Positions 42,615 through 50,166 of a stretch of DNA of 64,000 nt are shown one piece after another (position 1 is the first letter of the stretch; each line of letters opens with the position of its first letter). The notes beneath the pieces were generated by a model, which saw nothing but the letters and a program-made list of their open reading frames with translations, was not told the origin of the DNA and searched no databases. This DNA comes from Archangium lansingense (GTDB lineage Bacteria; Myxococcota; Myxococcia; Myxococcales; Myxococcaceae), in assembly GCF_026626635.1 (NCBI RefSeq), contig NZ_JAPNKA010000001.1, positions 7,068,001 to 7,132,000 on the forward strand, read 5' to 3'. The position numbers were made by a program, and so were the translations under genes.

Positions 42615-43262
42615 TCAGTAGAGCCCGCCCAGTTGCAGCAGCCCCTGGTAGCGCGCGAAGTCGAGGCCGGCCACGGACGGAGCGAAGTCCTGGCCGAAGG
42701 GGACGTTGTAGGAGAACCGGGCATCCGCGGTGAAGACGGGGCCGAGCTGGTAGCGCACGCCCAGCCCCGCGGGGACGTATCCATTCGAATCACTCGCGAG
42801 CGCGCTCAGCGGGGAGGCCCGGACGGAGTAGAACTCGAACCCCACACCGCCCAGCAGGAAGGGTTGGAGCCGGGTATGGGTGATGCCCAGGGTGACGGCG
42901 AACTGGCCGCCGTTGCGCACGATGTCCACGCCGGTGGCCGGCTCCACCTGGCCCACGTCGGTGTCGAGCTCGTTGACGGCCCCGCTGTAACTCAGCTCGA
43001 CGGTCACATGGGGAGTCGTCTTGTAGCCCACGACGACTCCATAGGCAGGACCGACTTCGAGCCGGAGGGCCAACGAGCCGGAGTACCCCTCCACGCCACC
43101 GCCCAACAGGAAATAGGGACCCTGGTCGGACTTGTGCTGCCAGTTCTTGTACGGCGCCGTCTGCCGGTACGATTCGTCTCCGCCCTGCTCATCGTCCAGA
43201 GCCCATGCGGCTCCGCTCCCCAGCAGGCACGAGCACATTCCGATCCAGGCCATCGCATGCAT
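42615..43262 (-). CDS. Outer-membrane beta-barrel protein (OmpW/OmpA-like)
   Basis: 215 residues from the ATG at 43262. Signal peptide (GSGAAWA). Then an eight-strand barrel-like series: GPYFLLGGGVEGYSGSLALR, VVVGYKTTPHVTVELSYSG, FAVTLGITHTRLQPFLLGG, VPAGLGVRYQLGPVFTADAR, ending in an aromatic residue (GGLY). Its upstream region is a very unusual A/C-rich tract. Confidence 0.65.
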   Translation of the reverse strand: MHAMAWIGMCSCLLGSGAAWALDDEQGGDESYRQTAPYKNWQHKSDQGPYFLLGGGVEGYSGSLALRLEVGPAYGVVVGYKTTPHVTVELSYSGAVNELDTDVGQVEPATGVDIVRNGGQFAVTLGITHTRLQPFLLGGVGFEFYSVRASPLSALASDSNGYVPAGLGVRYQLGPVFTADARFSYNVPFGQDFAPSVAGLDFARYQGLLQLGGLY

Positions 43263-44035
43263 ATCTGGACACCCTCGGTCCATAGGGTGTGTACGCCGCC
43301 ATCCTCTTCACAGGTCCGCGTGCCGAGCAGCCAGCCGCTCGCACTCCGGCCCATGGCTCCCTTCAGAGCAGGGCAGCCAACCGACGGGCGGCCGCCAGCT
43401 CCGCTCCTTCTCGCGCAAAGACAGACAACCACCAACACACCCACAAACAAAACACATAAAAACAAAACCCACACAACAAGACCAACAATAAATGACAAAC
43501 AAAATGCAAACAACAGGCCAACGCAAACAAACACAAGCAAATCAAAAAACACAAGACAACTCATCCAATCAAACACAGACACAAATAAACACCGGATGCA
43601 AGCCTTTGAGCGAGATACAACCCACACACCGCCCCACGAGTAGCGAGATGTAGGCACGATACACGCTCGATATGTATCCAGATGAAGAGAAATGTAGGCA
43701 CGACACACCGACAGACGTGCGCAACTGTCGCGAAATGTAGGCACGATATCCGTCCAAGTGCTCGGTCAAGAACGGACGACGTCTCCTGCAGACAGCAATG
43801 CACCGACAGGGACTCACCCCGCCTCACGAGCCAGAGAACATGACATCGCGAGGCAGCCTCGAAGGACTTGAGTAGGATCAGCGCCGCAGAGGTCGCCAAA
43901 CGCAGGCACCCTCCTACCCCACCACACACCGCGACACATACAGCCACTCCCACCTACAAATCCAGCAAGCATGCCGAAATGTAGGCATGGTATGTCGTAC
44001 ATCAGCCAGCCGCGAACACCAAGAATGGCGCCGCC
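43263..44035. other. Long intergenic region with A/C-rich tract and repeats
   Basis: About 770 bases with no supportable gene. From about 43417 to 43595 the plus strand is almost only A and C (roughly 90 percent A+C over the central 120 bases), in sharp contrast to the GC-rich genome. Between 43645 and 43992 a 17-bp unit recurs four times. Frames here have strange composition (Cys, Phe, Val-rich on the minus strand) and are not believable proteins. The tract lies upstream of both the barrel gene (minus) and the MFS gene (plus). Confidence 0.7.
43645..43992 (+). repeat. Four spaced copies of GARATGTAGGCACGATA
   Basis: Copies are at 43645-43661 (GAGATGTAGGCACGATA), 43689-43705 (ends GACA), 43732-43748 (GAAATGTAGGCACGATA) and 43976-43992 (GAAATGTAGGCATGGTA). 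The first three are 44 and 43 bases apart; the fourth ends 44 bases before the MFS start codon. Spacers differ and the repeat is too short for a typical CRISPR. They may be operators or residues of a repeat family. Confidence 0.75.
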
Positions 44036-45295
44036 ATGAGCCATCCACCCGAGCCCCCATCCATCCGAGCCCCGCCCCGCCCCTCGCTCCTCGCCCTGTC
44101 GTATCTGGCCTTCATCAGCCTGGGGCTCCCGGACGCCGTACTCGGCGTCGCCTGGCCGTCCATCCGCGACACCTTCACCCTGCCCCAGACGGCGCTCGGT
44201 GCCGTGCTCGCCACGGCCGCCTCGGCGTACTTCACCTCGGGCCTGTTCGCGGGGCGGTTCATGCGCACCGCTGGCATCGGCACCCTCCTGGCCGGCAGCA
44301 CGGTGCTTGCCGCCACCGGTGTCGTCGGCTACGCGGCCTCCCCCGCCTTCGCCCTCTTCCTGGCCGCGGCCTGCGTCGTCGGGTTCGGCTCGGGCGCCAT
44401 CGACGCCGGGCTCAATACGTACGCCGCCCACCACTTCGGAGCGCGCCACATGACCTGGCTGCACGCTGCCTACAGCACCGGGGCCGCGCTCGGGCCGGTG
44501 CTCATGACGGCGCTCCTCACCCGCGGCGCGGGGTGGCGGGCCGGCTATGCCGCCATTGGCGCAGTGCTCGCACTCCTCGTGGTGGCATTCACGGTGATGC
44601 GTCGGCAGTGGAATGGCGGGCCGAGTCCTCGCACGGACGAGACCCCGGAGGCATCCGCCTCGCCAGCCGCCGTGGACCCAACGTCCCCCGGAATCACCGC
44701 GTGGGCCGCGCTCCGCCGCCCCAGCGTCTGGCTACAGATCACCATCTTCTTCCTCTACTCGGGCGTCGAGATCACCGCGGGCCAGTGGAGCTACACCCTC
44801 CTCACTGAAGCGCGCGGTGCCGGCACCGCGGCGGCCGGAACGTCGGTGAGCCTGTACTGGGGAGGCATCCTGGCCGGCCGCGTCGTGCTCGGCTTCGTCG
44901 TCGAGCGGGTGGGCAATGTCCGCCTGCTGCGGCTCGGCACCGTGGGCGTCATCACGGGTGCGCTCCTCTTCGCCCTCCCGGGAGTACCCGCCGCGCTCGG
45001 ACTGGCGCTGCTCGGCTTCTCGCTCGCGCCCATCTTCCCGGGCCTCATGGCCGAGACGCCCCGACGGGTGGGTACGGATGCCGCCGCGCACGCGGTTGGC
45101 TTTCAGGTGAGCGCGGCGACCCTGGGCGTCGCGGCCGTCCCGAGCATCGCCGGCTTTCTCGGTGAGTGGCTCGGGCTCACGGCCATCGCCCCGTTGATTC
45201 TGGGCGTCGCGGTGTTGCTGGCCTTGAGCCACGAGGCGCTCATCGCACTGGCCGACCGCCCCACGCCCTCTGGGACGAAGAGCGGCCGCGCCTGA
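44036..45295 (+). CDS. MFS transporter (FucP-like fold)
   Basis: 419 residues, about twelve membrane segments. The N-terminal SYLAFISLGLPDAVLGVAWP and FGSGAIDAGLNTYAAHHFGA motifs are typical of the FucP/YbjJ-like MFS branch (sugar or drug transport). The start at 44036 lies just after the fourth 17-bp repeat. Convergent with the thioesterase gene. Confidence 0.8.
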   Translation: MSHPPEPPSIRAPPRPSLLALSYLAFISLGLPDAVLGVAWPSIRDTFTLPQTALGAVLATAASAYFTSGLFAGRFMRTAGIGTLLAGSTVLAATGVVGYAASPAFALFLAAACVVGFGSGAIDAGLNTYAAHHFGARHMTWLHAAYSTGAALGPVLMTALLTRGAGWRAGYAAIGAVLALLVVAFTVMRRQWNGGPSPRTDETPEASASPAAVDPTSPGITAWAALRRPSVWLQITIFFLYSGVEITAGQWSYTLLTEARGAGTAAAGTSVSLYWGGILAGRVVLGFVVERVGNVRLLRLGTVGVITGALLFALPGVPAALGLALLGFSLAPIFPGLMAETPRRVGTDAAAHAVGFQVSAATLGVAAVPSIAGFLGEWLGLTAIAPLILGVAVLLALSHEALIALADRPTPSGTKSGRA

Positions 45296-45309
45296 GCGCC
45301 GGAAATCCT

Positions 45310-46179
45310 TCAGCGCTTGTCCTGGCGCACGCGGACGAGGCCTTCCTGGGCCACGGACGCCACCAGCCGACCATCCCGAGTGAAGATGTGCCCGTACGCC
45401 AGGCCTCGCGAGTTGCCCGCCCAGGGGCTCTCCATGGCGTACAGCAGCCAGTCGTTCACGCGCAGGTTCCCGTGGAACCACAGAGCATGATCCAGGCTCG
45501 CCATCTGGATGTTGGGCTGCATGAAGCTGACGCCGTGAGGCTGAAGCGAGGTGGTGATGAGGTTGAAGTCGGAGGCGTAGCCAAGCACGTACTTGTGCAC
45601 CTGCGGATCATCCGGCAGCGCGCCGTCGGCGCGGAACCACACGTACTTGACCGGCTCGCACGCCTTGGGCTCGAACGGATCGAAGCGCGTCACTGGACGG
45701 AGCTCGATCGGCTTCTCACACAGGAACTTCTCGCGGACGCGCTCGGGGATGAGGTGGGCCTTGCGGCGCAGCAGCTCCACGTCCGAGGCGAGCTCCTCTG
45801 GCGCGGGGACGTCGGGCATCTTCGCCTGATGCTCGAAGCCGGGCTCGTCCCCTTGGAAGGAGGCCATCATGGTGAAGATGGACTCGCCCTTCTGGATGGC
45901 CACCACGCGGCGGGTGGTGAAGCTGCCGCCGTCACGCACGCGATCCACCGTGTAGACCACCGGTAGGCTGGCATCCCCGGGGCGCAGGAAGTAGCCGTGC
46001 ATCGAGTGCACGTGACGCTCGGGCACCACGGTCTGGGTGGCCGCCGACAGCGCCTGGCCTATCACCTGCCCGCCAAAGAGCTGCCGGAAGCCGAGATCCT
46101 GGCTGTGGCCCCGGAACAGGTTCTCCTCGATGGGCTCCAGCTTGAGCAGCGCCAACAGTTCATCCAGAACGCGACTCAT
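45310..46179 (-). CDS. tesB: Acyl-CoA thioesterase II (TesB-like)
   Basis: 289 residues from the ATG at 46179. The double-hotdog fold is evident. N-half: NLFRGHSQDLGFRQLFGGQV, MHGYFLRPGD, GGSFTTRRVVAIQKGESIF. C-half: MASLDHALWFHGNLRVNDWL, GRGLAYGHIFTRDG-like (SRGLAYGHIFTRDGRLVASV). The Asp of LDHALWFH and Gln of the family triad appear present. It hydrolyses acyl-CoA to free acid and CoA. Ribosome site GAGAGGG. Single gene. Confidence 0.92.
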   Translation of the reverse strand: MSRVLDELLALLKLEPIEENLFRGHSQDLGFRQLFGGQVIGQALSAATQTVVPERHVHSMHGYFLRPGDASLPVVYTVDRVRDGGSFTTRRVVAIQKGESIFTMMASFQGDEPGFEHQAKMPDVPAPEELASDVELLRRKAHLIPERVREKFLCEKPIELRPVTRFDPFEPKACEPVKYVWFRADGALPDDPQVHKYVLGYASDFNLITTSLQPHGVSFMQPNIQMASLDHALWFHGNLRVNDWLLYAMESPWAGNSRGLAYGHIFTRDGRLVASVAQEGLVRVRQDKR

Positions 46180-46508
46180 CCCTCTCTCCTCTTCTCGACT
46201 CATCGCCGCGGGCGCTCGTGAACCCGGGCTGGTACGGATCCGTACCATGGAGGAAACGGCAGGGCTTCGCCAGTGACAGAAGCATGGATCTGGCCGGTGG
46301 ACGGCGCGCGAGGAGCCATGGGAGGGCCCGGCTCCTGGTCGGGCAGGCAACCCGGGGACTTGCCAGGGCTGGGGCGGGCAGAAGCCAAGATGCGCTGCTG
46401 TTCGCCGAGAGCCGTCAGGGTGGGCCCGTAAACTGTCGTCCATGCGCCTCGGCGGCGAGGGACGGTGGCTCGGCCTGTCCCCCAACACCCCGGAGGAGAC
46501 CTTTGCCC
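46180..46508. other. Divergent intergenic region with one palindrome
   Basis: About 330 bases between the thioesterase gene and a small exported protein. Apart from the perfect palindrome at 46230-46247 no further structure was seen. It probably carries both promoters. Confidence 0.5.
46230..46247. promoter_or_regulatory. 18-bp perfect palindrome, candidate operator
   Basis: TGGTACGGATCCGTACCA is fully self-complementary and lies 51 bases upstream of the TesB start codon. The symmetry fits a dimeric regulator. None is encoded next to it. Confidence 0.45.
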
Positions 46509-47069
46509 ATGCGAATCCTGGTGGTACTCGCCTGCTTGATGGGACTGTTCGGAGCCCTTCCGGCTCACGCCTCGGAGCTCGAGGACGTGTTCGGCCGAGA
46601 AGTGCCGCTCGGACAGGGACGGCCGGCGGTAGTGCTGTACGCCAACCGGGACACCCGCGACGTGCTCCGGGAGCACGCCATGCGCTTCGCCTATGACCTG
46701 CGCCGCCAGCACCCCATCGTGGTGGTGCGCGTGGACCTGCGCGGCATCCCTGGCTTCTTCAAGGGCGCCGCGAGCCGGGAGATCCGCAAGATCCACAACG
46801 ACTCGCTCGACAAAGTCCGGGCGCTGTTCCTCTCGCAGGGTCAGCAGCCGCCCGCGGATTTGGAGGAGTCGCTGTTCATGGTGGCCGATACCAACGGGGC
46901 CCCGCACAGCGCACTGGGGCTGGAGAAGGGCTTCCGCCAGGTGCTCGTCCAGGCCTTGAGTCCCAGGGGCCGGGAGCTCGTGCGCGGACCGTTCCCCCAG
47001 GCCGCCTCGGCCATCAACCGGGCGCTCACCACCCCGTCCCCGTCGCTCATCAGCGCCGTCTCCAGGTAA
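46509..47069 (+). CDS. Hypothetical exported protein, thioredoxin-like strand pattern
   Basis: 186 residues from the ATG at 46509. A signal peptide ends near LPAHA. The strand RPAVVLYANRDTRDVLREHA followed by PIVVVRVDLRGIPGFFKGAA recalls a thioredoxin-like or AhpC/TSA fold without CxxC. I do not recognise the family. Likely periplasmic, single gene. Confidence 0.55.
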   Translation: MRILVVLACLMGLFGALPAHASELEDVFGREVPLGQGRPAVVLYANRDTRDVLREHAMRFAYDLRRQHPIVVVRVDLRGIPGFFKGAASREIRKIHNDSLDKVRALFLSQGQQPPADLEESLFMVADTNGAPHSALGLEKGFRQVLVQALSPRGRELVRGPFPQAASAINRALTTPSPSLISAVSR

Positions 47070-47100
47070 CACCCTCGCGGGACGGCTCGCGCGAGGGTGT
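47069..47100. terminator. Terminator hairpin between convergent genes
   Basis: ACACCCTCGCG (47069-47079) and CGCGAGGGTGT (47090-47100) form an 11-bp perfect stem immediately at the end of the upstream gene. It serves both convergent genes. Confidence 0.7.
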
Positions 47101-47126
47101 GCCTGGAGATGTACCCGGAGCGCGGC

Positions 47127-47729
47127 TCAGGGCGCAGTGATGGTCGTCTCCACCGCCGGGCAGGACACCGGGCGGGACTGGAGCTGATCCAGGGAACGCG
47201 GCACGTCCGCCTGCTTCTCCGCGACATCCATGAGGTCGCCGCGGAACTCGATGCGATAGCGCCCCGGATGCTTCATCTCATAGGCCTGCGACAGATCGAT
47301 CTTCGCGTCCACTGACGCGCCGGGCGCGAGCGTCACGTACTGGTCCGCCTGCGGATTCCCGCGCTTCACCATCGGTCCCTGGAAGAGGACCTCGGTGCCC
47401 TCGCGGGTGATCCGGAAGTCCTTGCCCCTCACCCCCTCGAGCGGCGTGCGCCAGGTGAGCACGTACAGCGGTTGCGCCGTGCGGTTGGTGAGCTGGAACC
47501 GCAGCTCCACCGGTTCGCCCGCACGCACGCTGGGGGACACGCTCAGCACGCAGTCCAGGGTCGCCGCCATCGCTGGATTCTCCTTGGTGGGCTCCGGTGC
47601 CGCCTGCGGCGCCGGGGCCGGTTGCTGCTGCGCAGGGGCCGGCTTGGGCTCCGAGGCCTCCTTGCGCGACGCACATGCGCCGAGCGTCAGACAGAACAGT
47701 GCGACCCAACGGCTATATCCACGAGTCAT
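47127..47729 (-). CDS. Lipoprotein related to the M35 protease propeptide
   Basis: 200 residues, lipobox LTLGAC, then a Pro/Ala linker. Residues ~62-170 (SVSPSVRAGEPVELRFQLTN, FQGPMVKRGNPQADQYVTLA, HPGRYRIEFRGDL) align with the propeptide of the adjacent M35 protease (SKASLSAREDVSVTVTLTNI, YIGPHIKRAAPTAQDYVTLA, ETGSYTVRYAARSL). The protease catalytic domain is absent. The two genes share direction but a terminator lies between them. It could act as a trans-acting chaperone, inhibitor or immunity protein; that is inference. Confidence 0.65.
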   Translation of the reverse strand: MTRGYSRWVALFCLTLGACASRKEASEPKPAPAQQQPAPAPQAAPEPTKENPAMAATLDCVLSVSPSVRAGEPVELRFQLTNRTAQPLYVLTWRTPLEGVRGKDFRITREGTEVLFQGPMVKRGNPQADQYVTLAPGASVDAKIDLSQAYEMKHPGRYRIEFRGDLMDVAEKQADVPRSLDQLQSRPVSCPAVETTITAP

Positions 47730-47749
47730 GGGACGGATGCCCTCCTCCG

Positions 47750-47785
47750 AGAAAAAGAAAAACGGGAGCGTCGCCGCTCCCGTTT
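47750..47785 (-). terminator. Intrinsic terminator of the M35 protease gene
   Basis: The stem AAACGGGAGCG (47760-47770) and CGCTCCCGTTT (47775-47785) with a four-base loop, followed on the minus strand by TTTTCTTTTTCTC. A strong rho-independent terminator 28 bases after the protease stop. Confidence 0.9.
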
Positions 47786-47812
47786 CACGCTACTCCACCT
47801 CAGCCTGGCTGA

Positions 47813-48907
47813 TTACGGCAGCGAGGGGGTGTTCTCGGCGAAGTACTCGTGGTTGTCCGCGTTGTCCAGCGCGTTGGTGGGGTTGGAGCTGGCGAGGCTC
47901 TTGGCCGCGCTCTGGCCGTAGGCGTGGTCATCCGTGCCCGCCACCACGTTGAAGTGGCTCATCTCGTGGACCAGCGTACCCGCCTTGGAGTCCGTGCCCG
48001 TGGCGGGCGCGCTCCAGAAGGCGTTGCACACGTAGATCTTGTACGGCGAGGCCGGGTACACGTAGGCGTAGTAGCTGTCGTTGCAGCTGCAGTCGACCAC
48101 GACCGCCGCGTTGGCGAAGGCGTTCTTGATGTTGGTGAAGTGGCTGCGCGCCGTGGTCAGCCGGGCGCTCGTGTAGGAGCCGAACCAGGTGGTGTAGCGC
48201 GTGGTGCCCGAGGAGATGCCGTTGAGGTACGTCGACGCGTTGTTCGAGTACGTCTTGGCGTTGTTCACCGCCGTGGTGATCGTCGACTGCTCGGAGGTGG
48301 TGCAGGCGCCGGAGAACGACAGGCCCATGGCCGAGACCGTGCCCATCGCCTCGGGCTGGCCGCTGGCGCGACCCTCGATCCACAGGTTCACCAGGTTGGA
48401 GTCGAGCTGCGCGGCCTTGGAGATCACCGCGCTGTGCTGCTCCAGCGAGCGCGCGGCGTAGCGGACGGTGTAGCTGCCGGTCTCGGAGAGATCATAGAAG
48501 CCGGAGACGGGCGCCGAGCCCGTCAGGCTCTCGCCGGGAGCCAGGGTGACATAGTCCTGGGCGGTCGGGGCCGCGCGCTTGATGTGGGGACCGATGTACT
48601 CCACCGGCTCGCCATTGCGCGACACCTCGAACAGGCCCTCCTTGAGGCGGCCGTCCGGGATGTAGAACTTGAGCAGCCGCACCGGCTGGGACGAGATGTT
48701 GGTGAGGGTGACCGTCACCGACACGTCCTCACGGGCGCTCAGCGAGGCCTTGCTCACCGAGAGGCTCACCGCCACCTCTCCCGTGGCCTGCGCACCCGCC
48801 TGCTCCGAAGCCGTCTCGAGCTCCTCCGGCGCGCCACAGGCGCCCAGCATGGACACTCCGACGAGTCCCCCTACCAGCCACTTGAAACCGCGAACGCTCT
48901 TGCTCAC
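47813..48907 (-). CDS. M35-family peptidyl-Lys metalloendopeptidase (lipoprotein precursor)
   Basis: 364 residues from a GTG at 48907 with an AAAGGGAG ribosome site. The signal peptide ends VSMLGAC (lipobox). A propeptide-like beta domain (~40-150) is followed by a catalytic domain. The zinc site HEMSH is at 314-318 and the aspzincin motif GTDDHAYG at 324-331, both intact. Several Cys and NSxxYAYVYPAS-like strands (NDSYYAYVYPAS) match Lys-N type deuterolysins. These secreted enzymes cleave on the amino side of lysine. Used outside the cell, probably in predation. Terminator follows. Confidence 0.88.
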   Translation of the reverse strand: MSKSVRGFKWLVGGLVGVSMLGACGAPEELETASEQAGAQATGEVAVSLSVSKASLSAREDVSVTVTLTNISSQPVRLLKFYIPDGRLKEGLFEVSRNGEPVEYIGPHIKRAAPTAQDYVTLAPGESLTGSAPVSGFYDLSETGSYTVRYAARSLEQHSAVISKAAQLDSNLVNLWIEGRASGQPEAMGTVSAMGLSFSGACTTSEQSTITTAVNNAKTYSNNASTYLNGISSGTTRYTTWFGSYTSARLTTARSHFTNIKNAFANAAVVVDCSCNDSYYAYVYPASPYKIYVCNAFWSAPATGTDSKAGTLVHEMSHFNVVAGTDDHAYGQSAAKSLASSNPTNALDNADNHEYFAENTPSLP

Positions 48908-49055
48908 GTCGTGACTCCCTTTCTGACAGACAGAAACCGATAGCTCCATGGCTAATCCGGTTAATCTGTTCTTATAGCAGAAACTGGGAATCCGTCTACG
49001 CAGGATTAGTCACTGAAATATATGTTAATAATTCTGTTTTGAACGCAAACAATAA

Positions 49056-49664
49056 TCAGGGCCGAGCGACCACGGTGAGGATGATGTCGCGAACCCGGCC
49101 GCGAACGGAGTCGACGTTCAGCCCCGCCTCGCGCAAGAGGGCCAGCGTGTCACGGTTGGGGTTGCAACCAACCGCCTTGCGCGCGAGGGGAGCGACGGCC
49201 TGAGCGAATCGGGCCAAGGGCCGGTCCCGCGGGAGCACGTGCTCCAGCAACAGCACCGAGCCACCGGGACGGCACACCCTGCGCATCTCGCGCAACGCGG
49301 CGAGCGGATCTCCAAACGTGCAGACCGCGAGCGTGCAGGACACCGTGTCGAAGCTCGCATCGGCGAAGGGCAAGGCGGTGACATCGCCCTCCTTGGCCTC
49401 GAAGGGGCGGCCCAGGGCCTGGGCGCGGCGCGAGGCCTCGTCGAGCATCGACCGCGAGAAGTCCAGGCCCGTCACGCGGCAACCCTCGGGGTAGAACCCG
49501 AGGTTCTTCCCCGTGCCGACAGCCACCTCGAGCACGTCCCCCTTGGCTCCCGCGAGCAGCTCGCGCCGCCACCCGTTCAGGAAGAGCCGATCCGGTAGCT
49601 GGGTCCACACATCATATTTCTGGCCGAGCTCGTCGTAGATCTCTCGAACGTCTGGATTCACCAT
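49056..49664 (-). CDS. Class I SAM-dependent methyltransferase (UbiE-like)
   Basis: 202 residues from the ATG at 49664 with a GGAGG site. Motif I DVLEVAVGTGKNLGFYP is at ~44-60, then GLDFSRSMLDEA, the acidic loop GDVTALPFADASFD and LVEHV-type strand LLLEHVLPRDRPLARF. Methyl acceptor unknown. It is divergent from no neighbour; the Cys-rich lipoprotein gene upstream ends 66 bases away. Confidence 0.85.
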   Translation of the reverse strand: MVNPDVREIYDELGQKYDVWTQLPDRLFLNGWRRELLAGAKGDVLEVAVGTGKNLGFYPEGCRVTGLDFSRSMLDEASRRAQALGRPFEAKEGDVTALPFADASFDTVSCTLAVCTFGDPLAALREMRRVCRPGGSVLLLEHVLPRDRPLARFAQAVAPLARKAVGCNPNRDTLALLREAGLNVDSVRGRVRDIILTVVARP

Positions 49665-49729
49665 GTCCACCTCCGTTCCGCAGTCTTCCACGCCCCATGG
49701 GGGTGTAGCGAGCGGCCGGGGGTGCGCCC

Positions 49730-50113
49730 TCACTGCTCCGCTTTCTCGGGGGGTGCGATGGGGCGGCAGTGAACATTGTCGGGGCAGCGGCCCTCAGAGC
49801 GGGGGATGCAGGTGCCGCAGCAGTTCATCTCGTCCGGTGCGCAGGGCGGAGAGCACGGGCCACAGTCCACCGAGCCGCCACACCCATCGGAGATGACACC
49901 GCACCTGGCGCGAGCCTTCAGGCAAGTGAGGGGTACACAGGCCTGGCCCGCATCCGCCCTGACCACGCCCGCGTCCTCGGGAGCAGAGGGAGCAGAGGCA
50001 GGCTCAGAGCGGGTCGATACACAAGAGAGGCCCAGGAGGCCTGTCAGCAGCACACACAGCAGCCAGGAGGGCCCGGCCAGTCGCGACACGGTCATGACGA
50101 GGGAGGTGAGCAC
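49730..50113 (-). CDS. Cys-rich lipoprotein
   Basis: 127 residues from a GTG at 50113 with a GGGAGG site. Lipobox GLSC near residue 31. Eleven Cys follow in CGVISDGCGGSVDCGPC-, CCGTC- and CPDNVHC-type clusters, a pattern I know from myxobacterial surface proteins. Probably extracellular with disulphides. Function is unknown. Confidence 0.65.
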   Translation of the reverse strand: MLTSLVMTVSRLAGPSWLLCVLLTGLLGLSCVSTRSEPASAPSAPEDAGVVRADAGQACVPLTCLKARARCGVISDGCGGSVDCGPCSPPCAPDEMNCCGTCIPRSEGRCPDNVHCRPIAPPEKAEQ

Positions 50114-50166
50114 AACCCCTCCCCCGTGGGTACGGGATTCGCCCGTGGGCGGAGCCCGCCCCGGAC

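Noticed and set aside
42633..43643. Long plus-strand frame over the A/C-rich tract
   Set aside because: It runs antisense through the barrel gene and then into the A/C tract as Thr/Asn/Lys low complexity; no start site or homology.
43645..43748. CRISPR array
   Set aside because: Only three closely spaced 17-bp repeats with differing ends and no cas genes; repeats are too short and imperfect.
43263..44035. Replication origin suggested by AT-rich tract
   Set aside because: No dnaA gene or DnaA-box cluster; the composition is A/C-biased rather than A/T-rich and the repeats do not match DnaA boxes.
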